Positions 22,122-35,444 of a stretch of DNA of 64,000 nt are shown here, piece after piece. The notes beneath the pieces are model-generated. The model saw only the letters and a program-made list of their open reading frames with translations, did no database searches and was not told where the DNA came from. The DNA is taken from assembly GCA_026874595.1 (NCBI GenBank), contig CM049318.1:54453250-54517249 (forward strand), in the 5' to 3' direction. The DNA comes from Sipunculus nudus (lineage: Eukaryota; Annelida; Sipuncula; Golfingiida; Sipunculidae). Each line of letters opens with the position of its first letter. Position 1 is the first letter of the stretch. The translations under genes and the position numbers were made by a program.

Positions 22122-23323
22122 ACACCCGATTGAACTATAAGTAAGCAGTGCACGTAAGATAAAAGATTATTCTTGAAATTACCGGGGAAATTGACCAATG
22201 ATATGCCGTATGCTGACCTACAAATACACAAATTACCTCGCCGCTTCATGTTGCCGGAATGCTAATTATGAAATAGAACAAAGAACATTTGATTGTATTG
22301 AATTATCTGTGATGTCAGAAGAGAAAAAATTACCTCGGCTAATATTACATTATCACTATGCTACCTAATTTAAAAATAGTCGTTGCACTCAACCTCCCCC
22401 CCCCCCCCCATGAAATTGTACATAAACAAAAATAAATAAAGACAACTGATATCTTGTTTAACAATAAAGCAATATGCTATCCTGGGCATTTCAGAAATAA
22501 AATTATTTTGATATAATTATTTTGATGTATAATTAAAGGGGAAATGTTTATGTAAATTATACATTTCCACTGAAGATACCCTGGCATCCACATCAAAGGA
22601 TGTTATGGCACACATTAGACAATCCTTTTGTCAATCCTGAAGGGTTGTTAAACAGACGTTTGAAAACCTGGGTTGTTTTTTATGTACACCGATTTGACAA
22701 CCCGAAAGTTGCCGATTTGACAACCCTATGTTTTCTTTGTCGAGACCATGATGTCAAATAATTCCAAAAGCATTAGTCAAATATTACCCTAGTCTGTCAG
22801 CAAAAGGTTAAACCCTTCTTCATCAACATGCTAGATACCTGACCGTTTGGGCTCAGATGAGCAAGCATTTTGATTTACTTAAATAATATTAGCACAAGCT
22901 TTGAATAAGCGTGTAAATAGGTGAATATAGGGAGAGTATGAAGGGCGCCGATCGATTGTATTTCATCTGCACGAGCGAATGCACATTTACATACAATACA
23001 ATATGCCCGTCATGCATGTGGTCTTTGAGCGCAATGGCAAGGGTTGAGAAATTATAATTAAGGTTTTTATAATGTGATCGTTTCAAATTTCGTGCTGTCA
23101 AAAGTTAACAATACGGTATAATTGTCCATGTAACTTGCACCTTATATGCGACAAATAATAGAAAGAAACATTAAATTTATTCCATGCAATTAGGACATGT
23201 CGATATATAAACCTAAAAGTGGGGGGGGGGGGAGAGAAAGAGAGAGAAAGATAAAGAGAGAGAGAGATATAGAGACAGGAAGACAGACATAAAGAAAATA
23301 AGTGAGATACATGGTGTACTTAC

Positions 23324-23345
23324 CATTGGACGGCGGGGGCGGGTC
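23324..23345 (-). CDS. PAN-lectin gene, 22-nt microexon encoding the Pro-rich linker
   Basis: On the minus strand TTTTCCAG precedes 22 coding bases that are followed by GTAAGTAC. The bases encode D-P-P-P-P-S-N plus the first base of a Gly codon. The exon starts in phase 0, matching the phase-0 end of exon 1, and ends after one base, matching the two-base start of the lectin exon at 20638 (G|GT). Without it the two flanking exons are out of frame. It forms a flexible linker between the PAN and lectin domains. Confidence 0.85.
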
Positions 23346-23544
23346 CTGGAAAAGACAACGCTCATATGAGTGATTACTTCTGTCACGGGCAGATAATAAG
23401 ACCTACACAAATAATTACGTTCATCCATATTTATTATTCATACAACAGATGTCCATAGATAATCAAATAAAAAACATGTAATCATTAATAATATTACAAT
23501 AAATTGGACTCTGCAGGATCAGGAATTATAATAAGAAAAATGAG

Positions 23545-23703
23545 AGTGGAGTATCGAACTGTGCACGCACAAACTGCGACATTCCTCTCTCATTGGTCAG
23601 ATTACATTGTTTGCCCAGTGCCAGCGCCTGGTGATGAAACCCGGCATACCAGTAGCGGTGCATGCAAAAGAGCTATTACGACGACTGTAGTGTATAAGGT
23701 CGC
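23545..23703 (+). mobile_element. MITE-like element, copy 3 (partial)
   Basis: Shares CTCTCATTGGTCAGATTAC, GTGCCAGCGCCTGGTG and the end ACTGTAGTGTATAAGGTCG with the other copies; the left terminus is not clear. Lies in the lectin gene first intron. Confidence 0.6.
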
Positions 23704-23999
23704 TTACAAAAAATTAAAGACTTATTTTAAAATTCCTTGAGCACTTAATCTTCAAAAGAGTGTCATATATACAGTACGGTTTTTTTGCATTTTGTATAAA
23801 ATGTTCCATCTGTAGGCTCCGGATGAAAACCACAGTGACGTCATTTTTCTTAATAATGTATATGATTTATTCTTCCGCCTTTGTCAAACGTTAAAACTTC
23901 TGATTTTAAATTCTAAAAGAGTATGGATATGAAAACGGTGAACAAAGACCGACTTTATTTGAAGTTTCAGTCTATTATTCCGAAGTCCATAGAACGAGG

Positions 24000-26900
24000 C
24001 ACGCAAAACAAAATGAACTGCTACGTGAGTCCTTACATCAGGGCTTTTCTGTACAATCCAGAAAATACAATAATGATGTTTAAAATAGTCTCTGAACAAC
24101 GGGTTATGACGTCAAACGTCAATATTGTATTGCATGAAGGGTTGGTGGTCCTATTAAGAATATATTTTATGCATGGCCTGCTTTACGTTGCTTCATTCAT
24201 GATCAATGTGAACTCGTGCCGATGCGTGCATTATGAACATCGGGCCAGTTCAGGAGCACATAAAATAACTCCCTTACATCAATCTGATCTTAAAGGTGAC
24301 TATTCATATATCTGATGTCTATTAACTAATGATAATCCCTATAACCTTTTATAAAATTAGGCCAGAAAACGATGATTCCACCACACACAGGCCCTTCGTT
24401 TTCTTTATATCCATTATGTGTTACAGTGGGGGCCAACCAAAATTGCTGCCGGTTGTAATCCAAACACATTAAAACAAAGACATATGGTGGCAAATGATGA
24501 TAACCAGAGTATTGCAAACGGTGTTTTGCAGCTAATGTTCTATCAACATTCACGCACATTCAATGAACCACCTATAGTAACATAATTTTTTTTGTTTGTC
24601 AACCCGTCTGCATGAGCGGTGTATACAAACAGCTTGTAGATAAACAAGCTCATATATCAGTCACAGAGGCAATATAAGAACCAGTCTTTGTAGGAATTAC
24701 CAACAGCTCATTTACTGCTGTTTTTCACCTTGTTATGGCTCTGCGTGTTGGTAAACACAGTCCGCATATGACTGTTTACCATAATTTGGCTGCGTGACTG
24801 GATGTCCTGTTGTGACCCGCAACACGCTATGTTTCAGCCAGGGAGAACATGTATAACAATTTTTTGGTCCACGTCAGGCAGGCATCTCCTGATTGACACA
24901 AGACGTGGCCTGGGAACCCTTTGTGTTTATGTTTAAACCTGTGATCGTGCCCGGTCCACTGTTTTTAACACTAGTTTACAGGAGTAAGCAAGCGGTTTTA
25001 GGGTATTATTTTGGCAGATAAAGATTTATTTTAAAGGGAAGAAGCTATATTTCGTGTTAATTCAACATGCTTTATAGGTGATAGGGTCCCTTTATGATGT
25101 TACTCTAACGGTACTATGAGTATACATATATGTAAGAAACGTAAAATATGATGGGTAAATTATGACGCCCGTCAGGGTCAAGTTCCACTGTGACTAAAGC
25201 GGATCCCGGATGGATATTAGCGTCAGAAATACGTCTCACATTGCTTCATTAGCACGAGTATTTTTAAATAAAAGGTTAGTGACCCTATGAGGCACTTCAG
25301 ACATATCTTCTTGATATGTGTCCTGTATACTATTGCAAATGCTTATCCAATCCGACAAAATTGTAGTAGGACATGGAACAAATATTGACTCCAGAAATCG
25401 AGAAAGGCATATTGGTGGATACAATCGGTCTGTAACAAAATATTACTGGTAAGAAGGGGCGGATCCAGGATTTTAAAAAGGGGATGCAACCTAGGAAGAA
25501 TAATAAAGAAACCTGTAAAGAGATCGATTAACTGAGGATCTAAGCCGCAAAATTTGATTTTAAACCTTAAGAAAATGTTGCGGGGAACCAACCAGCCCCA
25601 AGTCTCGGAAACAGCTACTGGTAAGGATGTGATAGATGTAAGGATGAACGGAATCTCACTAATTGTTCATTGTATTTCGGGCATGGGCCAACGAAGAATT
25701 GTTTAGATTTTGATGTGAAGCCGACACAAGATCCGGATTTAGGAATGTCATCAAGGAATCTTTTTAAATGCCGGGTCACTTATGCAAGAATGGACCTGGA
25801 AATATGGGCCGAAAACGTGAATGCAAACACGGTTTGGAGAGCATCCAACAATAGGGAAACCCAACAGGGCGGAGAATTGTATTCCTTAGAATGGAGATTT
25901 CTAGTTTTATCATTCCCTCTGAAGTTTCGACTATATCTAAATAATGCCTCATGACGCAAATTCGGTTATAAAGGAACCCAAGAATCTGGACGTCGTCGGT
26001 ACATTGTCGTCATGCATGCTGACCTTGGCGTTTGTCCTTTGCTAGCCAGCTCGATCGGGTATGTTTTATGTAAGCGGCAAGCGTGCTCTTTGGAGCATTC
26101 TCGTGTTTGTCTTTCGTCGGTTTGACCTTGTGTTTAAACTTACAGGGTGTAAACATTTGCATACGATAATCCGGCGAAGGGTTTTGGTTCGTGCGGACTG
26201 AATAGGAATCAAAGACAAAGGCTACCAGACGAAGCAGGCCTATTAATCATGTATCATTTTCACGTAGAGCTTTGTATATTTAACGGGCCGATTTACGTCA
26301 GTGCGTATATATATGCCAGACCCTTCGTTATGGCGAAGTCGATTTCCATTTTGTGTCAAGTTATAGGCTTCTCTAAACCATTAGTAAAATAAGCCCCAAA
26401 TCCTACCGAAATTTTAAATCATTCTATTTGATTCTTACAAATTATACTATATACCGTTAAAAAGTGTAATTAAATAAAATATTTTAAAAAATTTATGATT
26501 ATATTATATACATATGGGTATGTTTGCCTAAGTGTATTCTGATTTCTTTTAATACAATTCATATAAATATTTTGTTTAAATGCCTTTAAGCCAGTATATC
26601 GATTAATAAATGTATTGAAATTCATGCCAGTCATAAAATTCCATAAACCGATTTTACAATTGAAGTAAGAGAAATGAACAGAAGATGACTTCTTTTGAAA
26701 ATCGATTTAGCTCGGAAGTAGATTTTATCGAATTGAATTAAAATTAATAATCAACGTACTATTTATCAGCAGAATCCGGTTTTAAAACATGAACCGAAAT
26801 TTGAATTTGAGAGAATTTTATTAATTAAAATTAAAAAAAAATAATAAAACTTTTTTTTCCAAAAGGTGAACAACGGTCATTTAATGATCATTATCATAAA

Positions 26901-27131
26901 GTCATGCTCTTCATTTAAAGCATTGGTAAATACACTGTAAGGAGAGTCTATACTTCTATGTTTCTTTTATAGCCTGTAGTACATAGAGATCCATTTCAGG
27001 TATATTGAATTAATCTTCTACAAATGACCATTTGCAGGGGCATTTGATGACACCTTAGTGTTGTTTATTTTATAACTAAGCATTCCAAGCTAAGAGCTTC
27101 TTCAGGTGGCAAGTGGACTTTGTATTAACAT

Positions 27132-27179
<48 letters not shown>

Positions 27180-28630
27180 CTATATATAATAACCAAAATG
27201 AGTGGTACAGTGTGACAGTTCACGGATTGTACCGTGATGCCCTATGTTCCGAGTGGGTTATTGTTCCGTTTTCCATAATTCTAAGTTATAAATGGTCAAT
27301 CAAGATATTCAGGTAATGCTGAGTTCATACCCTCCGACACGTTCATGGTTTGAAGTTCATCAGCAATGTTGATGGGCGTAAATGGCGATGAGTATAATAG
27401 CAATACAGTTGTGTAATCCATGATCATATACTAAAGGTATATGACTAGAGTTAACATTTGCATAAATGGTATAATAATATATTAAAAAGTAAGCATGTGA
27501 AAGTTAAAGCACTGATAGTCTGTTGTTTATTGATACTGCTGTTCGTAAGCTTAAGAGGCATTCTCACTGCATGGTGGTATCTGTGGCGAGAATGTGCACG
27601 TATGCGCTAGAAATGACGTCACGTCATTATCGAAAACTGCGTAACACTTCGGATAAAAAAATATAAAAATTTATCCTGGCATGAATCTGTCAATATCAGG
27701 GGTTCTTAATAACATTCTTGCATGTGTATTATGTTTGAACCCCCTTTGAATTGCTGAAATTGAACAAATCCCTATACATGAAAGTGATTTCATCGAAATG
27801 ATCATTTGACCACATTTACAAAGATAAATACCTTGGAATGTAAGCTTACCCATAAAAACCTTTTGTACAGCTTATTTTGCCCTGCTCATGCAGTTGTACA
27901 ATATATTTGCCATGCTACTGTTTAGAAAAGCGACTATTACGGACAAACGGACGACGGACGGGCTACGCAGTTCGGCAATTGCTAACATTTAGTTCGGGAT
28001 CCAAAGGACTGAAACATTATGGTAAATGTATTTTTTTTTTGCGAATCAAATTGTCACCTTTAATTTGAAACATAAATCATTCTTTATTAATCCGCAGTCC
28101 ATATAAAAATGCAGCTTTAATCATTTAAATGTTTCGATGTTAGCTCTGGAGATAATATTGTACTTGGTCACCAGGGTTACGCGGCAGATTGAAAACCGCA
28201 GTTTCCTTTTGTAATATAGGGACACTCAATCTTTACGTTGTGTGCATGTGTTTTAAAAGATCGATATATACCATGGGATAGCGGTGCTTTAATTTGGTCT
28301 AATAATGCCTTACCTTTTCACGTGGTTTGCAACCTTCTGTCATGTAATATTGATATAACAAATACCATTCACACCAGGAAATCTATATACATTATTTTTT
28401 TTTGGTATTAAATCGTTTCACCTTTTCACCTATTGCTTTTGTAAGGGTTAACGCCTTTGTATTATTTTCAATGTGTAAGAAACGTTAATAAAGTGCAACT
28501 TTTTATCTGTAAGTTTTCGATTGTTTTATGAGCTGATATATATTCTGTATTATTTTTCTGAATTCATCAAAACGTTTTAATCTCTTTTATATCTGCGTCC
28601 AGTTGTTTCCGGGGTAGGATATCATATAGT
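24000..28630. other. First intron of the PAN-lectin gene, mostly featureless
   Basis: Holds a 130-codon frame (23923-24315, +) and a 94-codon frame (25670-25954, +) of no recognised family, a hAT-like end near 25456, a (TA)n tract and a short ACGGACGACGGACGG run near 27940. I see no exon with matching phase. Confidence 0.6.
27130..27174. repeat. (TA)n microsatellite
   Basis: About 45 bases of TA within the lectin gene first intron. Confidence 0.97.
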
Positions 28631-28632
28631 CT

Positions 28633-28720
28633 GTGGTAGGCCGTAGCATAGTGCTTTAAGGGTAGGACTTCAGAGCTGAAGGTCCCGGGTTCAAAACCCA
28701 CCGGTGCCTCAATGGCATTA
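28633..28720 (+). mobile_element. tRNA-derived SINE head or tRNA pseudogene
   Basis: GTAGCATAGTGCTTTAAGGG resembles an A box, and GGTTCAAAACC (28688-28698) a B box inside CCCGGGTTCAAAACCCACCGG. D-arm and acceptor pairing look poor, so a SINE head or tRNA pseudogene is likelier than a working tRNA. Confidence 0.45.
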
Positions 28721-29916
28721 TGGTGAAATCTCGTTATAGAGCCTCAGAAATTCGCTCTGTCTTAACGCAAGGTCATTACTTCTGGTTTACCAATAACCCC
28801 GTGCATAAAAAAACTGAAATCCAGAAGGCTTAATAATAATATATCATCTTTATCGTATAAATACCTTCATCCTCATTCAACAGACAGTGCCACCAACCGG
28901 CCATGGATCATTGCTTAATTTATATTTTTATTTTTTTTTAATTTACATTGCAAAGATTTCTCACAATACCGGGTTCACAGTCGCGTTCATATGTTTTGTC
29001 GTTTCACATGTCATTTTATATTACATTTATGTTCAATTTTACATGAGGAACATTCAGCTGAATTTACTTACTAATAACCCCTTTTTACAATCAGGCTTTG
29101 ACATCTAGTTGTCCTGTGAAAATATTATGAAGTAATGACCACAAGTACAAAAATACAAGATGTAGTCGACCACTTATGACTTAAACGCCAGTTCCTAGTT
29201 CAAAAAGAAACCTTATTCAAGTGAGCTTGAGTTAACGATAAATTTATCGATAAATAATTTTTGGTTTATCTGCAAAAGTTGTTTTTTTTTAGGTCTGTCA
29301 ACATGGTGAACAAATTTTATTTGGTTTGTTTTAATTTCCATAACATATTCATGAATGTGTATAATCATGATACTTGTTTTAAAATTTGTTTAAAAAATTA
29401 ATTAAATAATTAAGTCATTTAAAAATTCTCAGTGCAAACATTTTGGCAGTGTGTCGAAACCAGCCATTACCAAACTTAACACAATACCCTCATACCAATG
29501 ACTCGGTTGACGCGCAAATAATCTACCACTGCCTGCTAGCTATTTGTGTGCGTTTATGTGTTATTTTGTTTGGCATTATTGGTTGGCATTATATGTCTCT
29601 TCGTATACCAGACATGAAACTTTTAAGCATGAATTTTTCGGCATTTTTTTTATCGGTTTGCATGTTAGGTAAAGTGATAAATAAGTGGAGTGGATCTTTA
29701 TATCTGTGCGAAACCCGGATAAATGTGTCTTTAAGTAGGTCTGTCGTTTGACACGTACAATTTATATAAAAACACATCATGAAATTTCCACAACATTTGT
29801 TGAGAGATGTTGATTTCTTTATTAAGATTTAATTTTCATCCTGAAAAAAAAATATTTTTACAGGATTGACGACATGCGGTTCCCGTGTCTTGTTTCATGG
29901 CACTTTTATGACTTAC

Positions 29917-30222
29917 CTCGGGGTCGATGACGACATCAAGGTAGGTCTCCTGGGGACATGGTTGTAAAGATGACCCGGCGTCAGTCTCAAACAGTTTGCA
30001 GAGCTTTGATCCACTGTTGAAGTTTGCCGACTTACATCTAGTGTGATCCTTGGCACACTTCAGGGCGCAGTCAGCGGGATCAGCCGCAAGCGGTGTGAGA
30101 TACGACGACCCAGGGTGACATTTTCCAACGAAATTTCCGTTTTCGACCCATGTTCGAGACACCAACGGTTCAGCTTGTATTCCCGTTACGTACAAAAACA
30201 AAGTTATCTCAATGAGATCCAT
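29917..30222 (-). CDS. Secreted PAN/apple-C-type lectin protein, exon 1 (signal peptide and PAN-like domain)
   Basis: The 102 codons start at an ATG (30222). An in-frame TAG lies upstream with no intervening ATG, which supports this start. Residues 1-17 (MDLIEITLFLYVTGIQA) look like a short signal peptide. Residues 19-100 carry six cysteines (35, 52, 56, 63, 75, 89) with the CALKCAKDHTRC core typical of PAN/apple domains, which mediate protein or carbohydrate contacts in extracellular proteins. The donor is GAG|GTAAGT at 29916. Joined by phase to exons at 23345-23324, 20638-20479 and 16083-15837, it yields a complete 244-residue protein: signal peptide, PAN (19-100), Pro-rich linker (103-110), C-type lectin domain (112-236). 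It is probably secreted, and roles in innate recognition or shell, mucus or gamete surfaces are all possible. Seen: exons, phases, cysteines. Inferred: secretion and role. Confidence 0.88.
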
Positions 30223-32029
30223 TATAAAACCCTTTCTGCAAAAGTCTGTCAGGTGAATTATGTACCAATATTTTGATTTTAAGACATATATCTAAATGTC
30301 GTAAAACTGCAGCAGTTCTTTTAAGAATTTGTAGAATCTTTTTTGATCTTCAAATGATTATAATGATATAATTCGTCTAATGCTTTGCGGTGACTTTTGC
30401 GGTATAAATCCCCACCTGGTAAAGCACTATTAACTTCCACGTCAGCTTTTAAAACCAGATGGGTCGGCGCGAGATGGAAATCTGTGCGCTGCGCTCAGAA
30501 AGTGCGCAAGCAATTGTGGGTCGATAGCCAGAGTTCTGCTTCCTGTCGCAGCCCGTTCAACAAGTTGTGAGCCGGGTCGAGCTGATCTCATCAATACAAC
30601 CATCTACTGTTGTCCTGTCACCCGAATGTCACCTTGGCGTTGTGCTTAGCACAATGTCTGTCTCATTGATCTTCTAGTTATCTTGGTTTCCATGGTGCTC
30701 GGATGATCGCTTGCTCGTCAGAGCCCGCCCCACGTGGCACTTGCCAACGTTTTCTCTTTATACCATCTGATACCGCGCAGCGCCTGTCTCTGACCTAAGC
30801 TCTTAGCAGGGTTTGTAAATGGAAGTTGAGGATCGATGTAAGGTCTGACGACGCCTCCTGTACAGTTTATCCTTATTGATGTATCTTTTACACCTTTAGT
30901 GGGATTTCTGTATATTGTCCGTAAACTTTTCAACAGACCCAAAGAGCTAAAAATATTTCTGGCTATATATAGCCTACATTTACAATAATATTGATGCTGT
31001 ATTTGTTTAGAAAATCCTGAAACCTTATCAAAACATCTCAACTGCATATTTCCGGTAGCTCTCTTGCAAATTCTTGAATACTTGAACGTCGCTCAAATAT
31101 TTTATTTTTTTGAACGAAAACAAATTTACAAATGTACATAGGTCCGGAACAGATTTTTAAATGGGGGATTAGCTTAACATCTAAAGAATAATCCATTATT
31201 TTTTATTAATATGAATCACCATAATAAATTTAATTATTCTTTTCCAACTTTTCCATCCATTGGTGTTAGGGTTTGTTTTTGTACAGCTGAACCGGGCTCA
31301 CCTGTTTATTGAGCTGCGAAACCGTGACACTGGACAGCAGGAAAACAGGAAGTTCAAAACGCGGGACTTTATTCATGTAGTCGCGCGTGTACACAGGTTT
31401 AGTTTTACATATATATTTTCGGTTACGAACTAGTTGGTGGAATGGGTTTCAACATTACAATTTGATAACCTTTATTAAATCTGCCCTGTATCAATATCTT
31501 ACTCCTGTCTTAATAGATTATAATTTTATCATTATATATATATTCGGTAATTCACATCATCAGGGACAACATGATAAGATAAGAAACAGATTAACAGTTA
31601 AAAGCACGTCATAATTAGATTAGTGTAGTGGTAAGACTACCTGAATCCCCCCCCCCCCCAAACTCACACACCATAACCGCAGAACCAAACTTTGTGGTAC
31701 ATTGTCGCGCTTCTGTTACACGGGTTAAATGAGAGGGTCTCCATATATATTAGACGTACGTTACACAACAGCGATATGGTGTTCTGGGTCAGTTTCAGAA
31801 GTCTGGATTCAAAATATTACATCTCGAGTTTAGTGGGGGGGGATCACTACGTATTATACACGAGGAAACACTCCAGATACGAACTATTGACAAAATATTT
31901 TGAAAATTCAATTTTCTACAAACATGTATCTCTACATGTACGTGGAACCATATGTAATTAAACACTTAAACAAAATAAATTTGTGAAATAAGAAGAAAAT
32001 ACCCATGATGATGTCGACTTTGCATTTTG
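30223..32029. other. Region upstream of the PAN-lectin gene
   Basis: Would contain the minus-strand promoter of the lectin gene. I see no convincing TATA box at a typical distance from the ATG. The 30420-30760 part is richer in G+C than its surroundings. Frames here are short and unrecognised. Confidence 0.45.
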
Positions 32030-32640
32030 AAGTGTTTTATCAAAGTGGTTTTTTTTAACAGACTCGGATTTGAAGTCGGGTTCCAAAAGACCCGGACTAA
32101 AAGACGATGGACGTGAATTCGAATTCAATTTTTAAAGTGTTTCAATAAAGATATTTTCATGAATCTCGAAACTGAAGTCGATTTTTAAAAGACCCTGACT
32201 CAAAGACTGCGGACGAGAAATCGAATTACATTTTAAGGTGTTTAAATAAAGATATTTTTAATGAAATTCGAAACAGAACTCGAATTCCAAAGAACTCGGA
32301 CTCAAAGACGGTAGACGGGACTTGAATTACATTTTAAGGTGTTTCAATAAAGATATTTTCACGAAACTCGAAATTGAAGTCGAGTTCTAAAAGACCCAGA
32401 CTCAAAGACTGTGTACGAGAAATCGAATTACATTTTAAGGTGTTTCAATAAAGATATTTTAATGAATCTCGAAACAGAATTCGAGTTCCAAAGGACTCGG
32501 ACTCAAAGACGTTGGACGGGAACTCGAATTACATTTTAAGGTGTTTCAATAGATTTGTTTTCATGGGACTCGATGCCTGAAGTCGAGTTAAAAAAAGACT
32601 CGGGACTCGAAGACGGTAGCCTTGTTCTCGATCCTGGTGG
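32030..32640. repeat. Tandem repeat, ~5 copies of a ~122-bp unit
   Basis: The unit contains ACATTTTAAGGTGTTTCAAT, AAAGATATTTTCATGAA, TCGAAACAGAATTCGAGTTC and GACTCGGACTCAAAGACG. Copies begin near 32030, 32137, 32255, 32377 and 32500, ending in a degenerate GACTCGGACTGCAG stretch. Each unit has a short AATAAAG. It shares the GACTCGGACTC theme with 35440-35860 and 57540-57905. Non-coding. Confidence 0.85.
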
Positions 32641-33432
32641 ACTCGGACTGCAGTAGCTTAACTGGACTTGTATTTGGACTCGGATGTTATGGAATCGACT
32701 ACAGCACTGTTCCAGAACTCATGTTTGTTCTGATTTAACGACAAGGTAACCCGTGTTATTCGAGGCACGCCTAGACTTCCCTCGAAAACAGCGGAACAAG
32801 AAACCCCGGTTGCTGTCATTGCTTACCATCATAAAATCTGGCCAACATCAATAAACAGGTCCCGAGATGGCAAAGTATATTTGTACAGGAGCCCCGCCAG
32901 TAAGTATATCACATATCCGCTCAGACAAACATTACACGTGCCGCGGTTCACGCGTGTAATTATACACACACTTGAATCACAACCCCAGGCGTGTTTATAA
33001 GTATGAGCACTTTTGTGCTGAAAGTGGAAGCTGTGTTGAAAACTGCCTTGAGAAAAGGGGTTCAACCTATGAGGATTTCTATAAAACATATCTCTATCCC
33101 TGCGCTGAGTATCCACAATATCGGATGTGCGGAGTTCACCGACTCACTGTTCTTTAATATCTTCTTGCAATTTATACTCCAACAAAAGACAGCTTTTACA
33201 GTATTTTGTTGGTATATCCATGATATTTATTGAATGAAATATTTTATACGAATTTTTCTTTTCAACATGAATTTCTAATGTAAAGGTATAACTCTGAAGG
33301 TGTAGGGGTTCTTTCAATCCCCTTTTTTATATGATGGATACAGAGTAAATCACCCAGAATGCACATTAATTTTAATTCATATAAATAAATGAACTGGAAT
33401 TGGTTTTTGAAACAGTGTTTCACTATCAGATT

Positions 33433-33437
<5 letters not shown>

Positions 33438-33498
<61 letters not shown>
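33438..33498. repeat. (TA)n microsatellite
   Basis: About 60 bases of TA. Confidence 0.97.
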
Positions 33499-33500
<2 letters not shown>

Positions 33501-35110
33501 TATATCGCGTTTGGTCTGTATCTATCGATTCTAACTATATGCATTACGTTGATAAGCGGGTTGTAATTTTAATCTTCCTGGTCCATATATTTCCGCAAAC
33601 CCGTCACCTTGACGACCATAATGATTGCCTCTTCAAGATTTATCATGCGCCGTGCAGTGTCACAGCCATGGATGCATTTAGTCAACACAAATAGATTAGC
33701 TGTTCTACGGATTCTCCGCTTTTTCGCCCCAATATTTTTTCCACCTTTTCTTCTTGTAAATGCAGACCCGGTCCTTCTATAATGTCACTTATTTCTTCTC
33801 GTAACAGATTAACTGGTTTTTGTGTTGATTATATACACTATTTCAAGATTTGGACCAATTTTTTGTATTATTCATCTTCCAAAATTTCACGTGTAGTGTT
33901 AAGAATATAATAAAAAATTAAACAAAATAGTACGAGGTAATATTAATTTCTTTTTTGTGGCCCTATTACATGTCAATATTTTCCACGGCGATGCTAGATG
34001 GAGCAAACAATATTCTTGTCATATAAATCACGATATAATTTTGAGCTTCCCCTGTGCTTATCAACTCTTTATCGCAGCTAGCAATATTGATGGGGCAGGT
34101 ATGATGAACACAAGACACGGATCAATAGATCCTGGGTTGTCTGTGTGTCACACGATAATTACATCTGTCTGTCTATATCTATATGTCAATTACGTGACTA
34201 TGCAACATATTGTTCTGTCAGTGGTTTATTGTGTAATGGTCATTTCTTTGTATTTCAGTGAGGTACGTATTTATGAGGGTTGAAAAATGTGATTGTTATG
34301 TAAATAAATTTGTGGCAAAAAATATGCTAAATTTGTCAGGGGCCTTTTCATTTCAGCTAGTATAGTTATAGATGATTGTAAACTAGGGGCAGTCAGGGAA
34401 TTTGCACAGATTTGACTTGGTGACCATAAGTAGTTTACAATCCTTACTTTTACTTACCAGTAATCTGTATTTGCATGTCAACAAGGCAACCTGTTTTAAA
34501 TGCTTTGCTGGTTTCTAGAATTGCAGTCAGATCTGAACTTGGTAAGGCCAGATTATGGTCTTAGTGCTTATTATAATTAAAATAATACAGTCATCCACAT
34601 TCTAATCAGAACATTGTGTCCATATTGGTCTATAAAATATTACGCTTCGATAAGCCTTGGTAATATGTATAATCTATCAGTTATTGACAAACAAAAATAA
34701 AAATCCGACCCGTCCAATTGAGACCCGTCCATCTGGGATGACACCGTCCAGATTTGATGATTGGTCTTTCTGGGATGCCACCATCTACTTCAGTGCTTCC
34801 AAATCCCGTGAGAGGCTAATTCTTCTTCAGGGGCGCCAATACAGGGGTTAGGGATATATACCCCCCCCCCCCACACACACACTTTTTGATGGTCAATATT
34901 TTATGGTATTAAGAGAATAATATTAATATATAGGACATAAAACATATTAATAATTAAAATAATACACCGTTGGTTCCATTTATGAGTTTATTATGAGATA
35001 TTTTATATTAAAAATGGTTTAGAAGAAGCATATACTTGAAACATAATATCTTATTTTTTAAAACCTTATATCAAATCGGTATATAGTTTAAATATGTCGC
35101 ACAGCAAATT

Positions 35111-35115
<5 letters not shown>

Positions 35116-35169
<54 letters not shown>
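35116..35169. repeat. (TA)n microsatellite
   Basis: About 54 bases of TA, 280 bases left of the 24-bp minisatellite. Confidence 0.97.
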
Positions 35170-35172
<3 letters not shown>

Positions 35173-35444
35173 GTAGGTGTGTGATTATGTGTGTGCGTTT
35201 ATAAAAAAAAGTCCCAAGTTTGATTACCCTCCCACGCCTACGAGTAATCCCCTTGACCCTTGAAGATAAATTGGCGCACTGTTCTTCTTTCCTCGTATCT
35301 TTACTCTCAGCCATAGAAAAATTCCTGGTGCAAATTCGTGTTATAATAGTGGTCCGAACTTTTCCAAAATATAGAACGAATCATGACAACATATATAACA
35401 TAGAAACAAGGATACAGGAATTTTTTAGGGACTTGGACTCGTAG

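Larger units (their letters stand above)
32641..35440. other. Intergenic stretch, only microsatellites recognised
   Basis: Contains the TA tracts listed separately and a Cys-containing 61-codon frame at 32972-33157 (+) that I cannot assign. No exon with good splice signals and family motif was seen. Confidence 0.5.

Noticed and set aside
28633-28720. Functional tRNA gene
   Set aside because: B box is good but acceptor and D-arm pairing look poor and the context is SINE-like.
30043-30276. 77-codon + frame
   Set aside because: Antisense of the PAN-domain exon.
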